64,000 bases of DNA from Parasulfuritortus cantonensis (GCF_004337445.1 NZ_SJZB01000012.1:1-64000), one strand, 5' to 3'; positions 29,707 to 39,615 are shown, counted from the stretch's first letter. Notes: generated by a model from the letters alone, not told the origin. Numbers and translations: made by a program.

Positions 29707-30444
29707 TCAGCGACCGAGGTCGGCGGGCAGCGCGTAGTCCGGGTAGGCCCTGCGAAACGCCGCCAGCTCGTCGCCGGCTTCGCGGTCCCGGCCGGCCAGC
29801 TTGAGGCGGCGGATGGCGTCCAGCCAGGCCTCCGGGCCTTCCGCCGCATCTGCCGGTGCGGTCGCCGCGGCAGCCGGCGCGAGGGATGGGCGCGCCGGGG
29901 CGCCGGCCGGGGCTTCGGCAGCCAGGCTTTTCTTGCGCGCGGCGACGGCGCCATCCGCCGCCCCGGCCGGCTCGGCGGCGAAGCGTTCGACGGGCGGCGG
30001 CGGAGCCTCGGCGGGGGGCGGTTCCGGGACGGCCTCGGCCATGGGCGCCGCGTCCTGCCGGACTGCTGCCCCGGCGGCGCGGGCACGCGCCGCAACGGCC
30101 TTGCCGGCGACGGTCCGCTTGGCCGGCGCCGCCGCGGGTTGCGCCGGTTCGGCCGCCAACTCCGGTGCCCGGGCCGGTGCGGCCGCCAGCGGCACCGCGG
30201 CATCGCCGTGCAGGGCGTCCGGATGCTCGCGTTCGACCAGCAGGCCGACCGAGACGCCGATCACCAGCGTCGCCGTCAGGCTGGCCGGGACCAGCCAGCG
30301 CGACCACCGTGTTGCCGGGCGCCGGGCGGTCCCGGGCCGGGGCTGCCGGGCCGCCGCCAGGATGGCCGCGTCGACCGCGGCGGGGGGCGTTTCGGTGGCG
30401 GCTTCCCGATACAGGCGGGACAGCCGCGGATCGATCTCGGTCAT
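29707..30444 (-). CDS. Putative anti-sigma factor, Ala/Pro-rich, single span
   Basis: The 245-aa protein has a short cytosolic N-terminus ([21 protein letters not shown]), one membrane helix (about 49-68, [21 protein letters not shown]) and a long Ala/Pro-rich periplasmic part. It ends in a conserved [19 protein letters not shown]...[14 protein letters not shown] segment found in other anti-sigma-like proteins. No zinc HxxxCxxC motif is seen. The ATG at 30444 overlaps the sigma gene stop (ATGA). An earlier ATG at 30450 is possible. The anti-sigma role is inferred from gene pairing. Confidence 0.7.
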   Translation of the reverse strand: MTEIDPRLSRLYREAATETPPAAVDAAILAAARQPRPGTARRPATRWSRWLVPASLTATLVIGVSVGLLVEREHPDALHGDAAVPLAAAPARAPELAAEPAQPAAAPAKRTVAGKAVAARARAAGAAVRQDAAPMAEAVPEPPPAEAPPPPVERFAAEPAGAADGAVAARKKSLAAEAPAGAPARPSLAPAAAATAPADAAEGPEAWLDAIRRLKLAGRDREAGDELAAFRRAYPDYALPADLGR

Positions 30445-31016
30445 CGCCATGGCTCCAGGAACTTGCGCAACTTGGCTGCCGCATAGCGTAGCCGGCTCTT
30501 CACGGTTTCGCGACCGACCCCGGCGAGCGCCGCGATCTCCTCCAGGGTCAAGCCGCCCTCCTCGGCCAGCAGAAAGGCCTCGCGCTGTGCCTCGGGGAGA
30601 TCGGCGACGGCCGCCGCCAGGGCCTCGGCCAGCTGCTTGCCGGCGACCTGGCGATCCGGCCGGTCGGCTTCGGGTGCCGCCACCTGCCATTCGCAGTCGT
30701 CGCCGTCGGCATCCGCCGGCAGGGGATCGAGCGGCTCCCGGCCGCGTTTGCGCCAGTGGTCGATCAGGCGGTTATGGGCGATGTGGAACAGCCAGGTCGG
30801 GAACCTGGCGGTCGGTTGGTAGCTTGGCGCGGCGCCGATCACCTTCATGAACACGTCCTGGAAGAGTTCGTCGGCCTCGCCGGCCTGCGCGCACTGGCGC
30901 AGGAAATAGCGGTAAAGGGGACCGCGCCAGCGCCCGTACAACACCTCGAAGGCGGCGGCGTCGCCGTCCCGGTAGGCCAGCATGAGACCTTCGTCGGTTC
31001 TGGGGTCTTCGAGCAC
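30441..31016 (-). CDS. ECF-type RNA polymerase sigma factor, 191 aa
   Basis: The protein has sigma-70 region 2 (about residues 10-85: AFEVLYGRWRGPLYRYF, DELFQDVFMKV, FPTWLFHIAHNRLIDHWRK) and region 4 (about 130-185: LPEAQREAFLLAEEGGLTLEEIAALAGVGRETVKSRLRYA). Regions 1 and 3 are absent, as in ECF factors. It is followed by a membrane protein that is the likely anti-sigma factor (4-base overlap). It is divergent from an exported protein gene at 31150, a likely target. Confidence 0.93.
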   Translation of the reverse strand: MLEDPRTDEGLMLAYRDGDAAAFEVLYGRWRGPLYRYFLRQCAQAGEADELFQDVFMKVIGAAPSYQPTARFPTWLFHIAHNRLIDHWRKRGREPLDPLPADADGDDCEWQVAAPEADRPDRQVAGKQLAEALAAAVADLPEAQREAFLLAEEGGLTLEEIAALAGVGRETVKSRLRYAAAKLRKFLEPWR

Positions 31017-31149
31017 GTTAACGACGGATCGGTGTGAATGGGGTTGGCGGGGCAGGTTCCGATTGTGCCATCGGTGCGTCTTCCCGGTTTAACCCCATTG
31101 CCCGATCGCCGGCGTTCAAGGGGTACCCAGCCACCACCAGGAGACCACC

Positions 31150-31929
31150 ATGCTGCGCCACACCCTGTCCATCCTTTCCGCCACCCTGCTGATCGCCTGC
31201 GCGGGCGGCGCCGAGGCCGGCCGCTATGCCGACGTCGCGGTCGTCAACCGCACGACCGGCGAGACGCTGCCGGTCTACCGCCACCAAGGCCGCTACTACG
31301 TGGAGGGCCGCGCCGGCGACCGCTACGCCATCCGCCTGGCGAACCGGAGCGGCGCCCGCATCCTCACCATCCTGTCGGTCGACGGCGTCAATGCCGTGAC
31401 TGGGCAGAACGCCGCCACCGACCAGGACGGCTACGTCCTGAGCGCCTGGTCGAACGCCGAGATCGCCGGCTGGCGCAAGGACATGGACAACGTCGCCGCC
31501 TTCTACTTCACGGCCCTGGGCGACAGCTATGCGGCGCGGACCGGACGCCCGGACAACGTCGGGGTGATCGGGGTCGCCGTCTACCGGGAATACGTCGCCC
31601 CGGTACCGATCGCCGAGCCGGCGCCGGCCCGGTCGGATACCTGGGGCGACGCCGCCACGCAGGAATCGGCGGCACCGGCGGCGGCCGCCGCGGGGCCTGC
31701 CCGCCGCGCCAAGGCGCTCGCCGAGGAGAAGATCGGCACCGGCCACGGCGAACGCCTGTACGCGCCCACCGAGACCACGGAATTCCGGCGCGCCAGCCAG
31801 GCGCCCGCCGAGATCATCCGGATCTACTACGATAGCCGGGCCAACCTGGTCGCCCGCGGCATCATCCCGAGCCGCCCGCGGGTACCGCAGGCCTTCCCCG
31901 GCAACGGCTTCGTGCCCGATCCGTCCTGA
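31150..31929 (+). CDS. Exported protein of unknown function, 259 aa
   Basis: A signal peptide (about 1-23, LLIACAGGAEAG) is followed by a beta-rich domain (about 27-150: YADVAVVNRTTGETLPVYRH, YAIRLANRSGARILTILSVDG). Then comes an Ala-rich linker and a C-terminal part with GHGERLYAPTETTEFRRA and EIIRIYYDSRANLVARGIIP. I do not recognise the family beyond similarity in style to other exported proteins of betaproteobacteria. It faces the ECF sigma gene across 133 bases and may belong to its regulon. AGGAG precedes the ATG. Confidence 0.8.
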   Translation: MLRHTLSILSATLLIACAGGAEAGRYADVAVVNRTTGETLPVYRHQGRYYVEGRAGDRYAIRLANRSGARILTILSVDGVNAVTGQNAATDQDGYVLSAWSNAEIAGWRKDMDNVAAFYFTALGDSYAARTGRPDNVGVIGVAVYREYVAPVPIAEPAPARSDTWGDAATQESAAPAAAAAGPARRAKALAEEKIGTGHGERLYAPTETTEFRRASQAPAEIIRIYYDSRANLVARGIIPSRPRVPQAFPGNGFVPDPS

Positions 31930-31940
31930 GTCGGCGAAGG

Positions 31941-33035
31941 TCAGGGTGCCGCCGGGCCGGTCGCCTCGGTCAGGGTCTGCCGGAGCAGTTCGGCCGGGGC
32001 GTCGGCGCCGACATAGCATGCGCCCAGGCGGCGGAACAGGACGAAGCGGATCTTGCCGCCCTCGACCTTCTTGTCCACGCCCATGTAGCCGAGATAGGCG
32101 TCGGCCCCCAGGTCCGGGGCCACGGTCGGCAGCTTGGCGCGCTTGAACAGGGTGACGACCCGTTCGACGTCGGCGCCGTCGATGTTGCCCATGCGCCGGG
32201 ACAGGTCGGCCGCCAGCACGGTGCCGGCGGCGACGCCCTCGCCGTGCAGCCAGACCCCGTAGCCCATGCCGGCCTCGATGGCGTGGCCGAAGGTGTGGCC
32301 CAGGTTGAGCAGGGCGCGCTGGCCCGCCTCGCGCTCGTCGGCGGCGACCACCTCGGCCTTGTTCTCGCAGGAGCGCCGGATGGCATAGGCCAGGGCCTCG
32401 GCATCGCGCGCCACCAGCCTGTCCATGTTGGCCTCCAGCCACTCCAGGAAGGGCAGGTCGCGGATCAGGCCGTACTTGATCACTTCGGCCAGGCCGGCCG
32501 ACAGCTCGCGGTCGGGCAGGGTGGCCAGGGTGCCGGTGTCGGCCAGCACGACCTGCGGCTGGTAGAAGGCGCCGATCATGTTCTTGCCGAGCGGGTGGTT
32601 GATGCCGGTCTTGCCGCCCACCGAGGAGTCGACCTGGGCGAGCAGGGTGGTCGGCACCTGGATGAAGGGCACGCCGCGCTGGTAGGAGGCGGCGGCGAAG
32701 CCGGTCAGGTCGCCGATGACGCCGCCGCCCAGGGCGATCAGCGTGGTCTTGCGCTCGGCCCGGTTGCTCAGCAGGGCGTCGAAGATCCGGTTCAGCGTTT
32801 CCCAGTTCTTGTAGGCCTCGCCGTCGGGCAGGACGATGGCCAGGACCTCGACGCCGGCGTCCTTCAGCGTGGCCGTCAGGCGTTCCAGGTAGAGCGGCGC
32901 CACCGTGGTGTTGGTGACGACGGCGACGCGCTTCTGCTTCAGGTGCGGCAGGATCAGGTCGGCGCGCTCGAGCAGGCCGGTGCCGATGTGGATGGGGTAG
33001 CTGCGGTCGCCCAGGTCGACGGTGAGGGTTTGCAT
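31941..33035 (-). CDS. aroB: 3-dehydroquinate synthase AroB
   Basis: AroB converts DAHP to 3-dehydroquinate in the shikimate pathway. The 364-aa protein has the NAD-binding [15 protein letters not shown] (about 95-109), [29 protein letters not shown] and [14 protein letters not shown] with the zinc His residues. In many proteobacteria aroK lies just upstream; here it does not. A TATAAT at 33065-33070 on the minus strand lies about 30 bases upstream of the ATG. It converges with the exported protein gene (11-base gap). Confidence 0.97.
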   Translation of the reverse strand: MQTLTVDLGDRSYPIHIGTGLLERADLILPHLKQKRVAVVTNTTVAPLYLERLTATLKDAGVEVLAIVLPDGEAYKNWETLNRIFDALLSNRAERKTTLIALGGGVIGDLTGFAAASYQRGVPFIQVPTTLLAQVDSSVGGKTGINHPLGKNMIGAFYQPQVVLADTGTLATLPDRELSAGLAEVIKYGLIRDLPFLEWLEANMDRLVARDAEALAYAIRRSCENKAEVVAADEREAGQRALLNLGHTFGHAIEAGMGYGVWLHGEGVAAGTVLAADLSRRMGNIDGADVERVVTLFKRAKLPTVAPDLGADAYLGYMGVDKKVEGGKIRFVLFRRLGACYVGADAPAELLRQTLTEATGPAAP

Positions 33036-33117
33036 GGTGGCACCACGGGATATCGATGCCCGCCATTATAAGCGTTAGGCCGATCGGGCCCGGAGGCGGC
33101 GTCGGTCCGGGGCGGGT

Positions 33118-33146
33118 TTGGGCAGGTGCGGCATCCGGACTATGAT
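33118..33146 (+). promoter_or_regulatory. Candidate sigma-70 promoter of the 437-aa orphan gene
   Basis: TTGGGC (33118-33123), a 17-base spacer and TATGAT (33141-33146) lie 74 bases upstream of the ATG at 33220. The two boxes match the consensus at eight of twelve positions. Confidence 0.45.
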
Positions 33147-33219
33147 CATGGTAATGCACGGTCGCCGGGGGCCTTGCGGCGCGGCCGCGCCGGAGGAATC
33201 ACCGGCCGAGGGAACCAAA

Positions 33220-34533
33220 ATGAAAATGACCCATGCGCAATGGATGAAGGACACCGCCGCTTTCGGGCGCGTGCGCAGCAAGGAATTGAAGGCTTTGGAC
33301 AATGCCCTGATGCTCTACGAGCAGGCGCTGACGGGCTCGGGTTCGGTCCTGCGGGAGAAGAAGAACCTGCAAAACGCCCTGGAGGCGTGGAAGGCGGCCC
33401 AGAAGGCGAAGGGTCAGGACTGGCGCAGCAGCGTGCGCAACAAGCTCAAGGCCGTCGAGAAGCTGGATGCCGAACTCGGCCATGTCATCATGGGGGCCGG
33501 CGGCCTGAGCAGCCGGGGCGACCTGATGGTGGACCCGGAGGAGATGCGGGCCCGCAAGATCATCGCCGACCACATCAAGCAGAACACCCGAACGATGTTC
33601 ATGGGTCAGAAACTGACCATGAAGACGTCGTCGAAGTTCACCACCGCGAACGACGTCCGCGGCGCGGTGATGGAGTTCAAGGGCAAGACCAAAGCCATCG
33701 TCGATGCGGCCAAGGGGGTCGCTCCCGATACCTCGGCGGCGCAGACCCTGCTCGTCAAGCTGTTCGGCGACTTGCCCATGCCGGCGGTCATGGAGGCCCT
33801 GGGCGGGACGGTGGGCGAATTCATCGGCAACGTGGCGCCCTTCCTCGGCGCCGTGAAGTCGGCCGGCCAGGCGGCGATAAAGTGGGGCAAGGTCGCCAAG
33901 GGCCTGTACGACAAGCATGGCCTGAGCAAGGCCGAGCTTTCCTTCGCGCCCGGGGACCCGGCCGCCGCGTTCGAGGCCATCCTGCGCATCCAGCAACGGG
34001 AGATCAATGCCAACCTCGCCCAGGCGGGCATCTACTCCGCGTCGGCGGTGGCCAAGACCGCCTTCACCGCGGCGGATTTCGGCGGCGTCAGCGGACCGTT
34101 GCTGGGGGCCGCCGAGTCCATGGCCCTGCTGGTCCAGAAGGTCTACGCGTTCGCACGCGACTGGATCGAGATGCGGGAGGCCAACGAACTCCTGGCCAAG
34201 GGGCCGTACGACCTGACCCTGTTCAAGACCTGTCCGTTGCTGGGCTGCTACCTGATCGGCAATTCCAACACCAGCGACATCATCAACATGGCGGTGGGCG
34301 ACTACGGCAAGACCGGCTGGATGCTCGAGGTCGAGGTGATGGTGCGCAAGGCGCAGCCCGTGTTCGAAAAGTCACGCGAAGTCATCCGCGGGTCGCGCTA
34401 CGAGATTGCCGGCATGCAGGGCATGAAGGGCGTGGTGGCGGACCGCAAGCGGACGACGCTCGGCCTGCCGACGGGCAAGCTGGACGGCGCCATCGACGAC
34501 GTGTCGGCGAAGATCAAGGGGATATTCAAGTGA
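33220..34533 (+). CDS. Protein of unknown function, 437 aa
   Basis: The start [21 protein letters not shown] has GAGGGAAC upstream; the longer in-frame part is probably non-coding leader. The N-terminal 100 residues are Lys-rich and helical ([40 protein letters not shown]). The middle has a Gly/Ala-rich amphipathic part (about 190-230) and the C-terminal half contains [13 protein letters not shown]. No signal peptide, clear membrane span or enzyme motif is seen. It lies between aroB and exonuclease III without a functional link. I cannot assign a family. Confidence 0.75.
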   Translation: MKMTHAQWMKDTAAFGRVRSKELKALDNALMLYEQALTGSGSVLREKKNLQNALEAWKAAQKAKGQDWRSSVRNKLKAVEKLDAELGHVIMGAGGLSSRGDLMVDPEEMRARKIIADHIKQNTRTMFMGQKLTMKTSSKFTTANDVRGAVMEFKGKTKAIVDAAKGVAPDTSAAQTLLVKLFGDLPMPAVMEALGGTVGEFIGNVAPFLGAVKSAGQAAIKWGKVAKGLYDKHGLSKAELSFAPGDPAAAFEAILRIQQREINANLAQAGIYSASAVAKTAFTAADFGGVSGPLLGAAESMALLVQKVYAFARDWIEMREANELLAKGPYDLTLFKTCPLLGCYLIGNSNTSDIINMAVGDYGKTGWMLEVEVMVRKAQPVFEKSREVIRGSRYEIAGMQGMKGVVADRKRTTLGLPTGKLDGAIDDVSAKIKGIFK

Positions 34534-34540
34534 TGCCGGC

Positions 34541-35323
34541 GTGCCGCCCGTGAAGCTCGCCACCTGGAACGTCAATTCGCTCAAGGTCCGCCTGCCCCAC
34601 CTGCTCGACTGGCTGGCGGCGGAGGCGCCGGACGTGGTCTGCCTGCAGGAGACGAAGACGACCGATGACGTCTTCCCGGTCGAGGCGCTTGCCGCGGCCG
34701 GCTACCGGGCGGTCTTCTCCGGCCAGAAGACCTATAACGGCGTCGCCATCCTGAGCCGCGCCGACGCCGTCGACGTGGTCGCCGGCATCCCGGGCTTCCC
34801 GGACGAGCAGAAACGGGTGCTGGCCGCCACGGTGGCGGGGGCCCGGATCATCTGCCTGTACATCCCGAACGGCCAGAGCGTCGACTCCGACAAGTACCAG
34901 TACAAGCTGGCCTGGCTGAGCGCGCTGCAGGGTTGGCTCAAGGCCGAACTGGCGGCACACCCGCGCCTGGCCGTGCTGGGCGATTTCAACATCGCCCCGG
35001 AAGACCGCGACGTCCATGACCCGGCCGCCTGGGCGGGCCAGGTGCTCTGCTCGGAGCCCGAGCGGCAGCACTTCCGGGACCTCATCGGCCAGGGCCTGAC
35101 CGATGCCTTCCGGCTCTTCGAGCAGGCGGACAAGTCGTTCTCGTGGTGGGATTACCGGCAGGGCGGCTTCCGGCGCAATCTCGGCCTGCGCATCGATCAC
35201 ATCCTCCTGTCCGGGGGCCTGGCCGGCGCCTGCACCGCCTGCCGCATCGACAAGACGCCGCGCACCTGGGAGCGCCCCTCGGACCATGCGCCGGTGGTCG
35301 CCGAGATCGCCGCGCCCGGCTGA
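34541..35323 (+). CDS. xth: Exodeoxyribonuclease III (AP endonuclease)
   Basis: The 260-aa enzyme cuts abasic sites and removes 3' blocks in base excision repair. Motifs of the ExoIII/EEP family are visible: [14 protein letters not shown] at the start, [13 protein letters not shown] with the metal Glu, [36 protein letters not shown], and the final [13 protein letters not shown]. The start is GTG (34541), with a second GTG at 34550 giving the more typical [10 protein letters not shown]. It is 7 bases from the orphan gene and may share its transcript. Confidence 0.95.
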   Translation: MPPVKLATWNVNSLKVRLPHLLDWLAAEAPDVVCLQETKTTDDVFPVEALAAAGYRAVFSGQKTYNGVAILSRADAVDVVAGIPGFPDEQKRVLAATVAGARIICLYIPNGQSVDSDKYQYKLAWLSALQGWLKAELAAHPRLAVLGDFNIAPEDRDVHDPAAWAGQVLCSEPERQHFRDLIGQGLTDAFRLFEQADKSFSWWDYRQGGFRRNLGLRIDHILLSGGLAGACTACRIDKTPRTWERPSDHAPVVAEIAAPG

Positions 35324-35482
35324 GCCGAGACCTCCCGCGGCGTCGGCTCGCCTGCCGCAGGCGGCCTCCCCGATCTGATCCGGTTGCCGGAAAACGGCAG
35401 TTTTCGCCGCCGCCGGCGGCCTCCCCGCGGCCCGCCGGAACCGCCGCCGGGCGCGCTCCGGCGCGGTTTGAGTAGATTTTCC

Positions 35483-35511
35483 TTGCGTCTGGCATAAACC
35501 ATGCATATGGT
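35483..35511 (+). promoter_or_regulatory. nrdJ promoter overlapping the first NrdR-like box
   Basis: TTGCGT (35483-35488), 17 bases, TATGGT (35506-35511). The -10 box lies within the first NrdR-like box, so NrdR binding would block RNA polymerase. Confidence 0.5.
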
Positions 35512-35513
35512 GT
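35498..35513 (+). promoter_or_regulatory. NrdR-like box 1
   Basis: ACCATGCATATGGTGT keeps the ATAT-N-GTGT right half of the NrdR consensus (ACACWATATATWGTGT). Its start is 32 bases before that of a second box, about three helical turns, as in known nrd promoters. Confidence 0.55.
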
Positions 35514-35529
35514 TTAGTGCTGGTGCCGA

Positions 35530-35545
35530 CCGCTAGATTTAGTGT
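35530..35545 (+). promoter_or_regulatory. NrdR-like box 2
   Basis: CCGCTAGATTTAGTGT matches the NrdR consensus at about 12 of 16 positions and lies in phase with box 1, 45 bases upstream of the nrdJ ATG. Confidence 0.55.
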
Positions 35546-35589
35546 ATGGTGCCGGCCTTGGTTCCAATCGTGCAAGGGGAGATATAACG

Positions 35590-38439
35590 ATGCAAGAAGC
35601 GCTGTTTCCGGAACTGGCCGAGCAGGATATTTCCACCGAAGTCCTGCTGGAGAAATACGCCAAGGGTACCGAGCAGAACGTCACCGACGTGCGCATGCGG
35701 GTCGCCCGCGCGCTCGCCGCGGTGGAGGACAAGAAGGGCCGGGCGCAATGGGAACGACGTTTCTTCGAGGCGATGGAAGCCGGCTTCATTCCCGGCGGCC
35801 GCATCAATTCCGCCGCCGGCACCGAACTCCAGGCGACCCTGATCAACTGTTTCGTGCAACCGGTCGGCGACGCCATCTCCGGCATCAACGACGGCAAGCC
35901 GGGCATCTACAACGCCCTCGAGGAGGCCGCCGAGACCATGCGCCGGGGCGGCGGGGTGGGCTACGACTTCTCCACCATCCGGCCCAAGGGCGCCCTGGTG
36001 AAAGGCACCCAGTCGCGTGCCAGCGGCCCGATCTCCTACATGCGCGTCTTCGACCGCTCCTGCGAGACGGTGGAATCGGCCGGCGCCCGGCGCGGTGCCC
36101 AGATGGGCGTGCTGCGCTGCGACCATCCGGACATCGAGGACTTCATCCACGCCAAGGACCAGGGCGACCTGCGCAACTTCAACATCTCGCTCGGCGTCAG
36201 CGACGCCTTCATGCAGGCCGTACAGGACGACGGCGAGGTCGAGCTGGCGCACAAGGCCGAGCCGGGCGAGGAACAGAAGGCGTCCGGCGCCTACCAGCGC
36301 GGCGACGGCCTCTGGGTGTACCGCAAGGTCAAGGCGCGCGCCCTGTGGGCCCAGGTCATGCATTCCACCTACGACCATGCCGAGCCGGGCGTGCTGTTCC
36401 TCGACCGCATCAACAAGGACAACAACCTCGGCTACTGCGAGACCATCGAGGCCACCAACCCGTGCGGCGAGCAGCCCCTGCCGCCCTACGGCTGCTGCTG
36501 CCTGGGCTCGATCAACCTGACCCGGTTCGTGAAGTCCGGCTTCCTGCCCGAGGCCGAGTTCGACTTCGCGGCCCTGGCCAGGACGGTCGCCACGGCCGTG
36601 CGCATGCTCGACAACGTCCTCGACCTGACCGCCTGGCCGCTCGACAAGCAGCACGACGAGGCCCAGTCCAAGCGCCGCATCGGCCTCGGCTTCACCGGCC
36701 TGGGCGACACCCTGGTCATGCTCGGCCTGCGCTACGACACCGACCTGGCGCGCGTATTCGCCGGCAAGGCGGCCCAGTTCATGCGCGACGAGGCCTACAA
36801 GGCGTCCGTGGAACTGGCCAAGGAGCGCGGCCACTTCCCGCTCTTCAACCGCGACCTGTACCTGTCCGGCAGCAACTTCGCCTCGCGCCTGCCGGCCGAG
36901 ATCAAGGCCGATATCCGCGAGCACGGCATCCGCAACTCGCACCTGCTCTCGATCGCCCCCACCGGCACCATCTCGCTCGCCTTCGCCGACAACGCCAGCA
37001 ACGGCATCGAGCCGCCGTTCTCCTGGTACTACACGCGCAAGAAGCGCATGCCGGACGGCGGCCACAAGGAATACCAGGTCGAGGACCACGCCTACCGCAT
37101 GTACCGCGACCAGGGCGGCGTCATGGAGCAGTTGCCAAACAGCTTCGTCACGGCGCTGGAAATCTCCGCCCTCGACCACATGAAGATGGTCGCCGCAGTG
37201 GCACCCTACGTCGACTCGGCCATCTCGAAGACCGTCAACGTGCCGGCCGACTATCCGTTCGACGACTTCGCGGAACTCTACAGCGCGGCCTGGAAGGCCG
37301 GCCTCAAGGGCATCACCACCTACCGTCCGAACGCGGTGCTCGGCAGCGTGTTGTCGGTGGAGAAGGAAAAGGTGGCGCCGCAGGACTTCCAGATCAGCGA
37401 CGTCAACCGCCGCATCGAGATCAAGAACGTCCCGGCTCCGGTACTGGAGTCCCTCAAGTGGCCCGGCCGGCCCAAGCTGCCCGGCGGCAACATGGCCTGG
37501 AGCTACATGATCGAGTCGCCGCATGGCAGCTTCGCCCTGTTCGTCGGCCACGTCGAGAACGGCGGCGGCAAAGCCTGGCCGTTCGAACTCTGGGTCAACG
37601 GTGCCGAGCAGCCGCGCGGCCTCGGCGCCCTGGCCAAGACGCTGTCCATGGACATGCGCGCCAACGACCGTGCCTGGCTGAAGCTGAAACTGGAGTCGCT
37701 GGCCAAGACGCGCGGCGACGACGCCTGCTTCATCCCCTTCCCGCCGCACGGCGAGTTGCGCTCCGTGCCCAGCATGGTGTCGGCCATGGCGCAGATCGTG
37801 CAGTGGCGCCTGGAACAGCTCGGCGCCCTCAACGTCGACGGCCCGAGCCCGCTGATGGACGTCCTGTTCAGCCACAAGGAACCGAAGACCGGCACCGACG
37901 GCACCCTGTCCTGGACGGTCGACGTGCTCAACCCGGCCTCCGACGACGACTTCGTCCTCGGCCTCAAGGAGATCACCCTGCCGGACGGCGTCACCCGCCC
38001 GTACTCGGTGTGGCTGTCGGGCGACTATCCGCGTGCCCTGGACGGCCTGTGCAAGATCCTGTCGCTCGACATGCGGGTGATCGACCCGGCCTGGATCGGC
38101 ATGAAGCTGCGCAAGCTCCTGAACTATCAGGAGCCGCTCGGCGACTTCATGGCCAAGACGCCGGGGTCGGAGAAGAGCCAGACCTGGCCCTCCACCGTCG
38201 CCTACGTCGCCCAGCTGATCATCCACCGCTACGCCATGCTGGGCCTGCTCACCGAGGACGGCCAGCCGATCCAGCAGATGGGCATCCTGCAGGAGCCGGT
38301 CCACCAGGCCGGCCAGGCCCCGGCCGCCATGCCGGCGATGAAGGGCAAGCGCTGCAAGGAATGCGGCAACGAGACGGTGATCCGCAAGGATGGCTGCGAC
38401 TTCTGCACCGCCTGCGGGGCGGTGGGGGCGTGCGGGTGA
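35590..38439 (+). CDS. nrdJ: Adenosylcobalamin-dependent ribonucleotide reductase NrdJ (class II)
   Basis: NrdJ makes deoxyribonucleotides with or without oxygen, using B12. The ATG at 35590 gives 949 aa, after AAGGGGAG. Visible are LINCFVQP (first redox Cys, about 88), the active-site block [21 protein letters not shown] (about 290-310, split here for length), [10 protein letters not shown], two TSCPD domains (about 640-740 and 775-865) and a C-terminal zinc-ribbon-like tail (CKECGN...CDFCTACG, about 923-945). It has no ATP cone. NrdR-like boxes precede it. No cobalamin riboswitch fold was recognised. Confidence 0.95.
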   Translation: MQEALFPELAEQDISTEVLLEKYAKGTEQNVTDVRMRVARALAAVEDKKGRAQWERRFFEAMEAGFIPGGRINSAAGTELQATLINCFVQPVGDAISGINDGKPGIYNALEEAAETMRRGGGVGYDFSTIRPKGALVKGTQSRASGPISYMRVFDRSCETVESAGARRGAQMGVLRCDHPDIEDFIHAKDQGDLRNFNISLGVSDAFMQAVQDDGEVELAHKAEPGEEQKASGAYQRGDGLWVYRKVKARALWAQVMHSTYDHAEPGVLFLDRINKDNNLGYCETIEATNPCGEQPLPPYGCCCLGSINLTRFVKSGFLPEAEFDFAALARTVATAVRMLDNVLDLTAWPLDKQHDEAQSKRRIGLGFTGLGDTLVMLGLRYDTDLARVFAGKAAQFMRDEAYKASVELAKERGHFPLFNRDLYLSGSNFASRLPAEIKADIREHGIRNSHLLSIAPTGTISLAFADNASNGIEPPFSWYYTRKKRMPDGGHKEYQVEDHAYRMYRDQGGVMEQLPNSFVTALEISALDHMKMVAAVAPYVDSAISKTVNVPADYPFDDFAELYSAAWKAGLKGITTYRPNAVLGSVLSVEKEKVAPQDFQISDVNRRIEIKNVPAPVLESLKWPGRPKLPGGNMAWSYMIESPHGSFALFVGHVENGGGKAWPFELWVNGAEQPRGLGALAKTLSMDMRANDRAWLKLKLESLAKTRGDDACFIPFPPHGELRSVPSMVSAMAQIVQWRLEQLGALNVDGPSPLMDVLFSHKEPKTGTDGTLSWTVDVLNPASDDDFVLGLKEITLPDGVTRPYSVWLSGDYPRALDGLCKILSLDMRVIDPAWIGMKLRKLLNYQEPLGDFMAKTPGSEKSQTWPSTVAYVAQLIIHRYAMLGLLTEDGQPIQQMGILQEPVHQAGQAPAAMPAMKGKRCKECGNETVIRKDGCDFCTACGAVGACG

Positions 38440-38454
38440 GGGTACTGAGAAGTG

Positions 38455-38943
38455 ATGGATACGCTGATCGCATGCGTCTCACTACTCGTCTCCATCATCG
38501 CCTTGGCGATATCCGTAAGGTTTTGGCAGCAATCCTTCAGACCCATCGTGACGGCGGCAGTGAAGACGCACTCTGGAGGGAGTGAAGCCATCCATTACAG
38601 CCTGGTGCTGATGAACTCGGGCGCGATCCCCGCAAAGAATGTTGTGCTTCGCGCAAATCAAAGGTCGCTTCATGGAGCGCTGGGTGATGAGGCGACAGAA
38701 GAAAATAGACGACGATGGCTCGCCTGTTTTTCCGACAGAGCAGCAGTAGCTGTTTTGCAGAACGGCGACAGGGCTTCTTGTTCGTTTGGGGTGACAAAAC
38801 GCAACAATGCTGGCTTCTGGAAGTACAAATCGGTCATCAAAATATCGATTGAGTATGAAGGTTGGTTTGGTCGCAAATATTCAGAACCCCAAGAACTACT
38901 GATTGCTGATTCCGATAGCTTCACGGGTTTTTCTTGGGGTTAG
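38455..38943 (+). CDS. Small membrane-anchored protein of unknown function, AT-richer
   Basis: The 162-aa protein starts with one membrane helix (about residues 3-22, TLIACVSLLVSIIALAISV). It has a soluble C-terminal part with ISIEYEGWFGRKYSEPQELL. It is the only gene of this window that is visibly AT-rich and uses many A/T-ending codons, so recent acquisition is likely. It sits 15 bases after nrdJ. A GTG start at 38452 is possible. I recognise no family. It may be a phage or defence remnant, but no evidence shows this. Confidence 0.7.
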   Translation: MDTLIACVSLLVSIIALAISVRFWQQSFRPIVTAAVKTHSGGSEAIHYSLVLMNSGAIPAKNVVLRANQRSLHGALGDEATEENRRRWLACFSDRAAVAVLQNGDRASCSFGVTKRNNAGFWKYKSVIKISIEYEGWFGRKYSEPQELLIADSDSFTGFSWG

Positions 38944-39045
38944 CGATCACAGTGCCGATGTGGGCTTCTGAGAGGAATCTGGGGCCTCCGGCTTCGCCGC
39001 AGTCCGTTCTGGCTGCCGGGGGTTACGGACTAGGTGTTTCGTACC

Positions 39046-39062
39046 GGTAACACCTGGTTACA
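39046..39062 (+). promoter_or_regulatory. TAACA/TTACA tandem motif upstream of the small secreted protein
   Basis: GGTAACACCTGGTTACA contains TAACA (39048) and TTACA (39058), 10 bases apart. It shares GGTAACAC-N-TG-N-TTAC with the 6754-6770 element. Its end is 93 bases before the ATG at 39156. Confidence 0.4.
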
Positions 39063-39155
39063 TCTGCACCGTAAACGGGAAATTTCTCCCTAGCAGGCGA
39101 CGCGCACGATGACTCCACCCGTGATCGACGGGGTTCAACCTGAATGGAGTCCACC

Positions 39156-39467
39156 ATGAACGCACCATCCAAATCCGTCGCCGCCCTGGCGGCCGCCACC
39201 CTGCTGTCCGCCACCGTGCCCGCCCAGGCGGCGATGGGGCCGTGCATGCCCATGATGATGTTCGGCGCCGGCGCACCGGCCTGCAACAGCCAACCGGCGC
39301 CGCAGGAACGCAACCAGGCCTGCGCCGTGCCGCAGGAGAACGCGGGGCCGGCCCGGGGTTGCGCCGGCAATCCGCAGATGGGCGCCATGATGGGCGACAT
39401 GGCCGCCGGCGGCATGGGTATCGCCATGGCGGTCATGGGCGCGATCTTCGGCCCTCCGCACCAGTAA
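39156..39467 (+). CDS. Small secreted Met/Cys-containing protein, 103 aa
   Basis: A signal peptide (MNAPSKSVAALAAATLLSATVPAQA, residues 1-25, AQA cleavage) leads to a mature part with paired Met and Cys (MGPCMPMMMFG, ACNSQ, ACAVPQ, GCAGNP) and an alternating Gly/Met end (GAMMGDMAAGGMGIAMAVMG). The Met/Cys-rich mature part could bind copper or another soft metal, though this is inference. GGAG lies 7 bases before the ATG. It is followed by a hairpin (39477-39500). The gene is monocistronic. Confidence 0.8.
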   Translation: MNAPSKSVAALAAATLLSATVPAQAAMGPCMPMMMFGAGAPACNSQPAPQERNQACAVPQENAGPARGCAGNPQMGAMMGDMAAGGMGIAMAVMGAIFGPPHQ

Positions 39468-39476
39468 GCCGCCCCG

Positions 39477-39500
39477 GACCCCGTCCGTCCGGACGGGGTC
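39477..39500 (+). terminator. Hairpin after the small secreted protein gene
   Basis: A 10-base-pair stem (GACCCCGTCC/GGACGGGGTC) with a 4-base loop follows 9 bases after the stop. The T-tract is poor (TGTCGCATTT), so it is a weak or Rho-assisted terminator candidate. Confidence 0.5.
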
Positions 39501-39598
39501 TGTCGCATTTCCGACCACGGCCCGGGGTCTGGCACGACCCGCGCACGGGGTTGGGCGTGGATTCATATATCAATCAACAAGATAGTTGCGCTCTTGGG

Positions 39599-39615
39599 TT
39601 GGCACGACGATTGCC
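39599..39615 (+). promoter_or_regulatory. Sigma-54 (RpoN) promoter
   Basis: TTGGCACGACGATTGCC matches the -24/-12 consensus TTGGCACG-N4-TTGCW except for the last base, with GG and GC 10 bases apart. Transcription would start near 39626, ahead of the ATG at 39655. The AT-rich stretch just upstream (39562-39595) could bind IHF. Confidence 0.75.

Noticed and set aside
35324-35497. Cobalamin riboswitch before nrdJ
   Set aside because: The B12-box core and the expected conserved loops were not found; the region is GC-rich with no matching fold by eye.
39501-39516. NifA upstream site TGT-N10-ACA
   Set aside because: The sequence ends ACC, not ACA; one mismatch in six fixed bases is too weak to claim nitrogen-fixation control.
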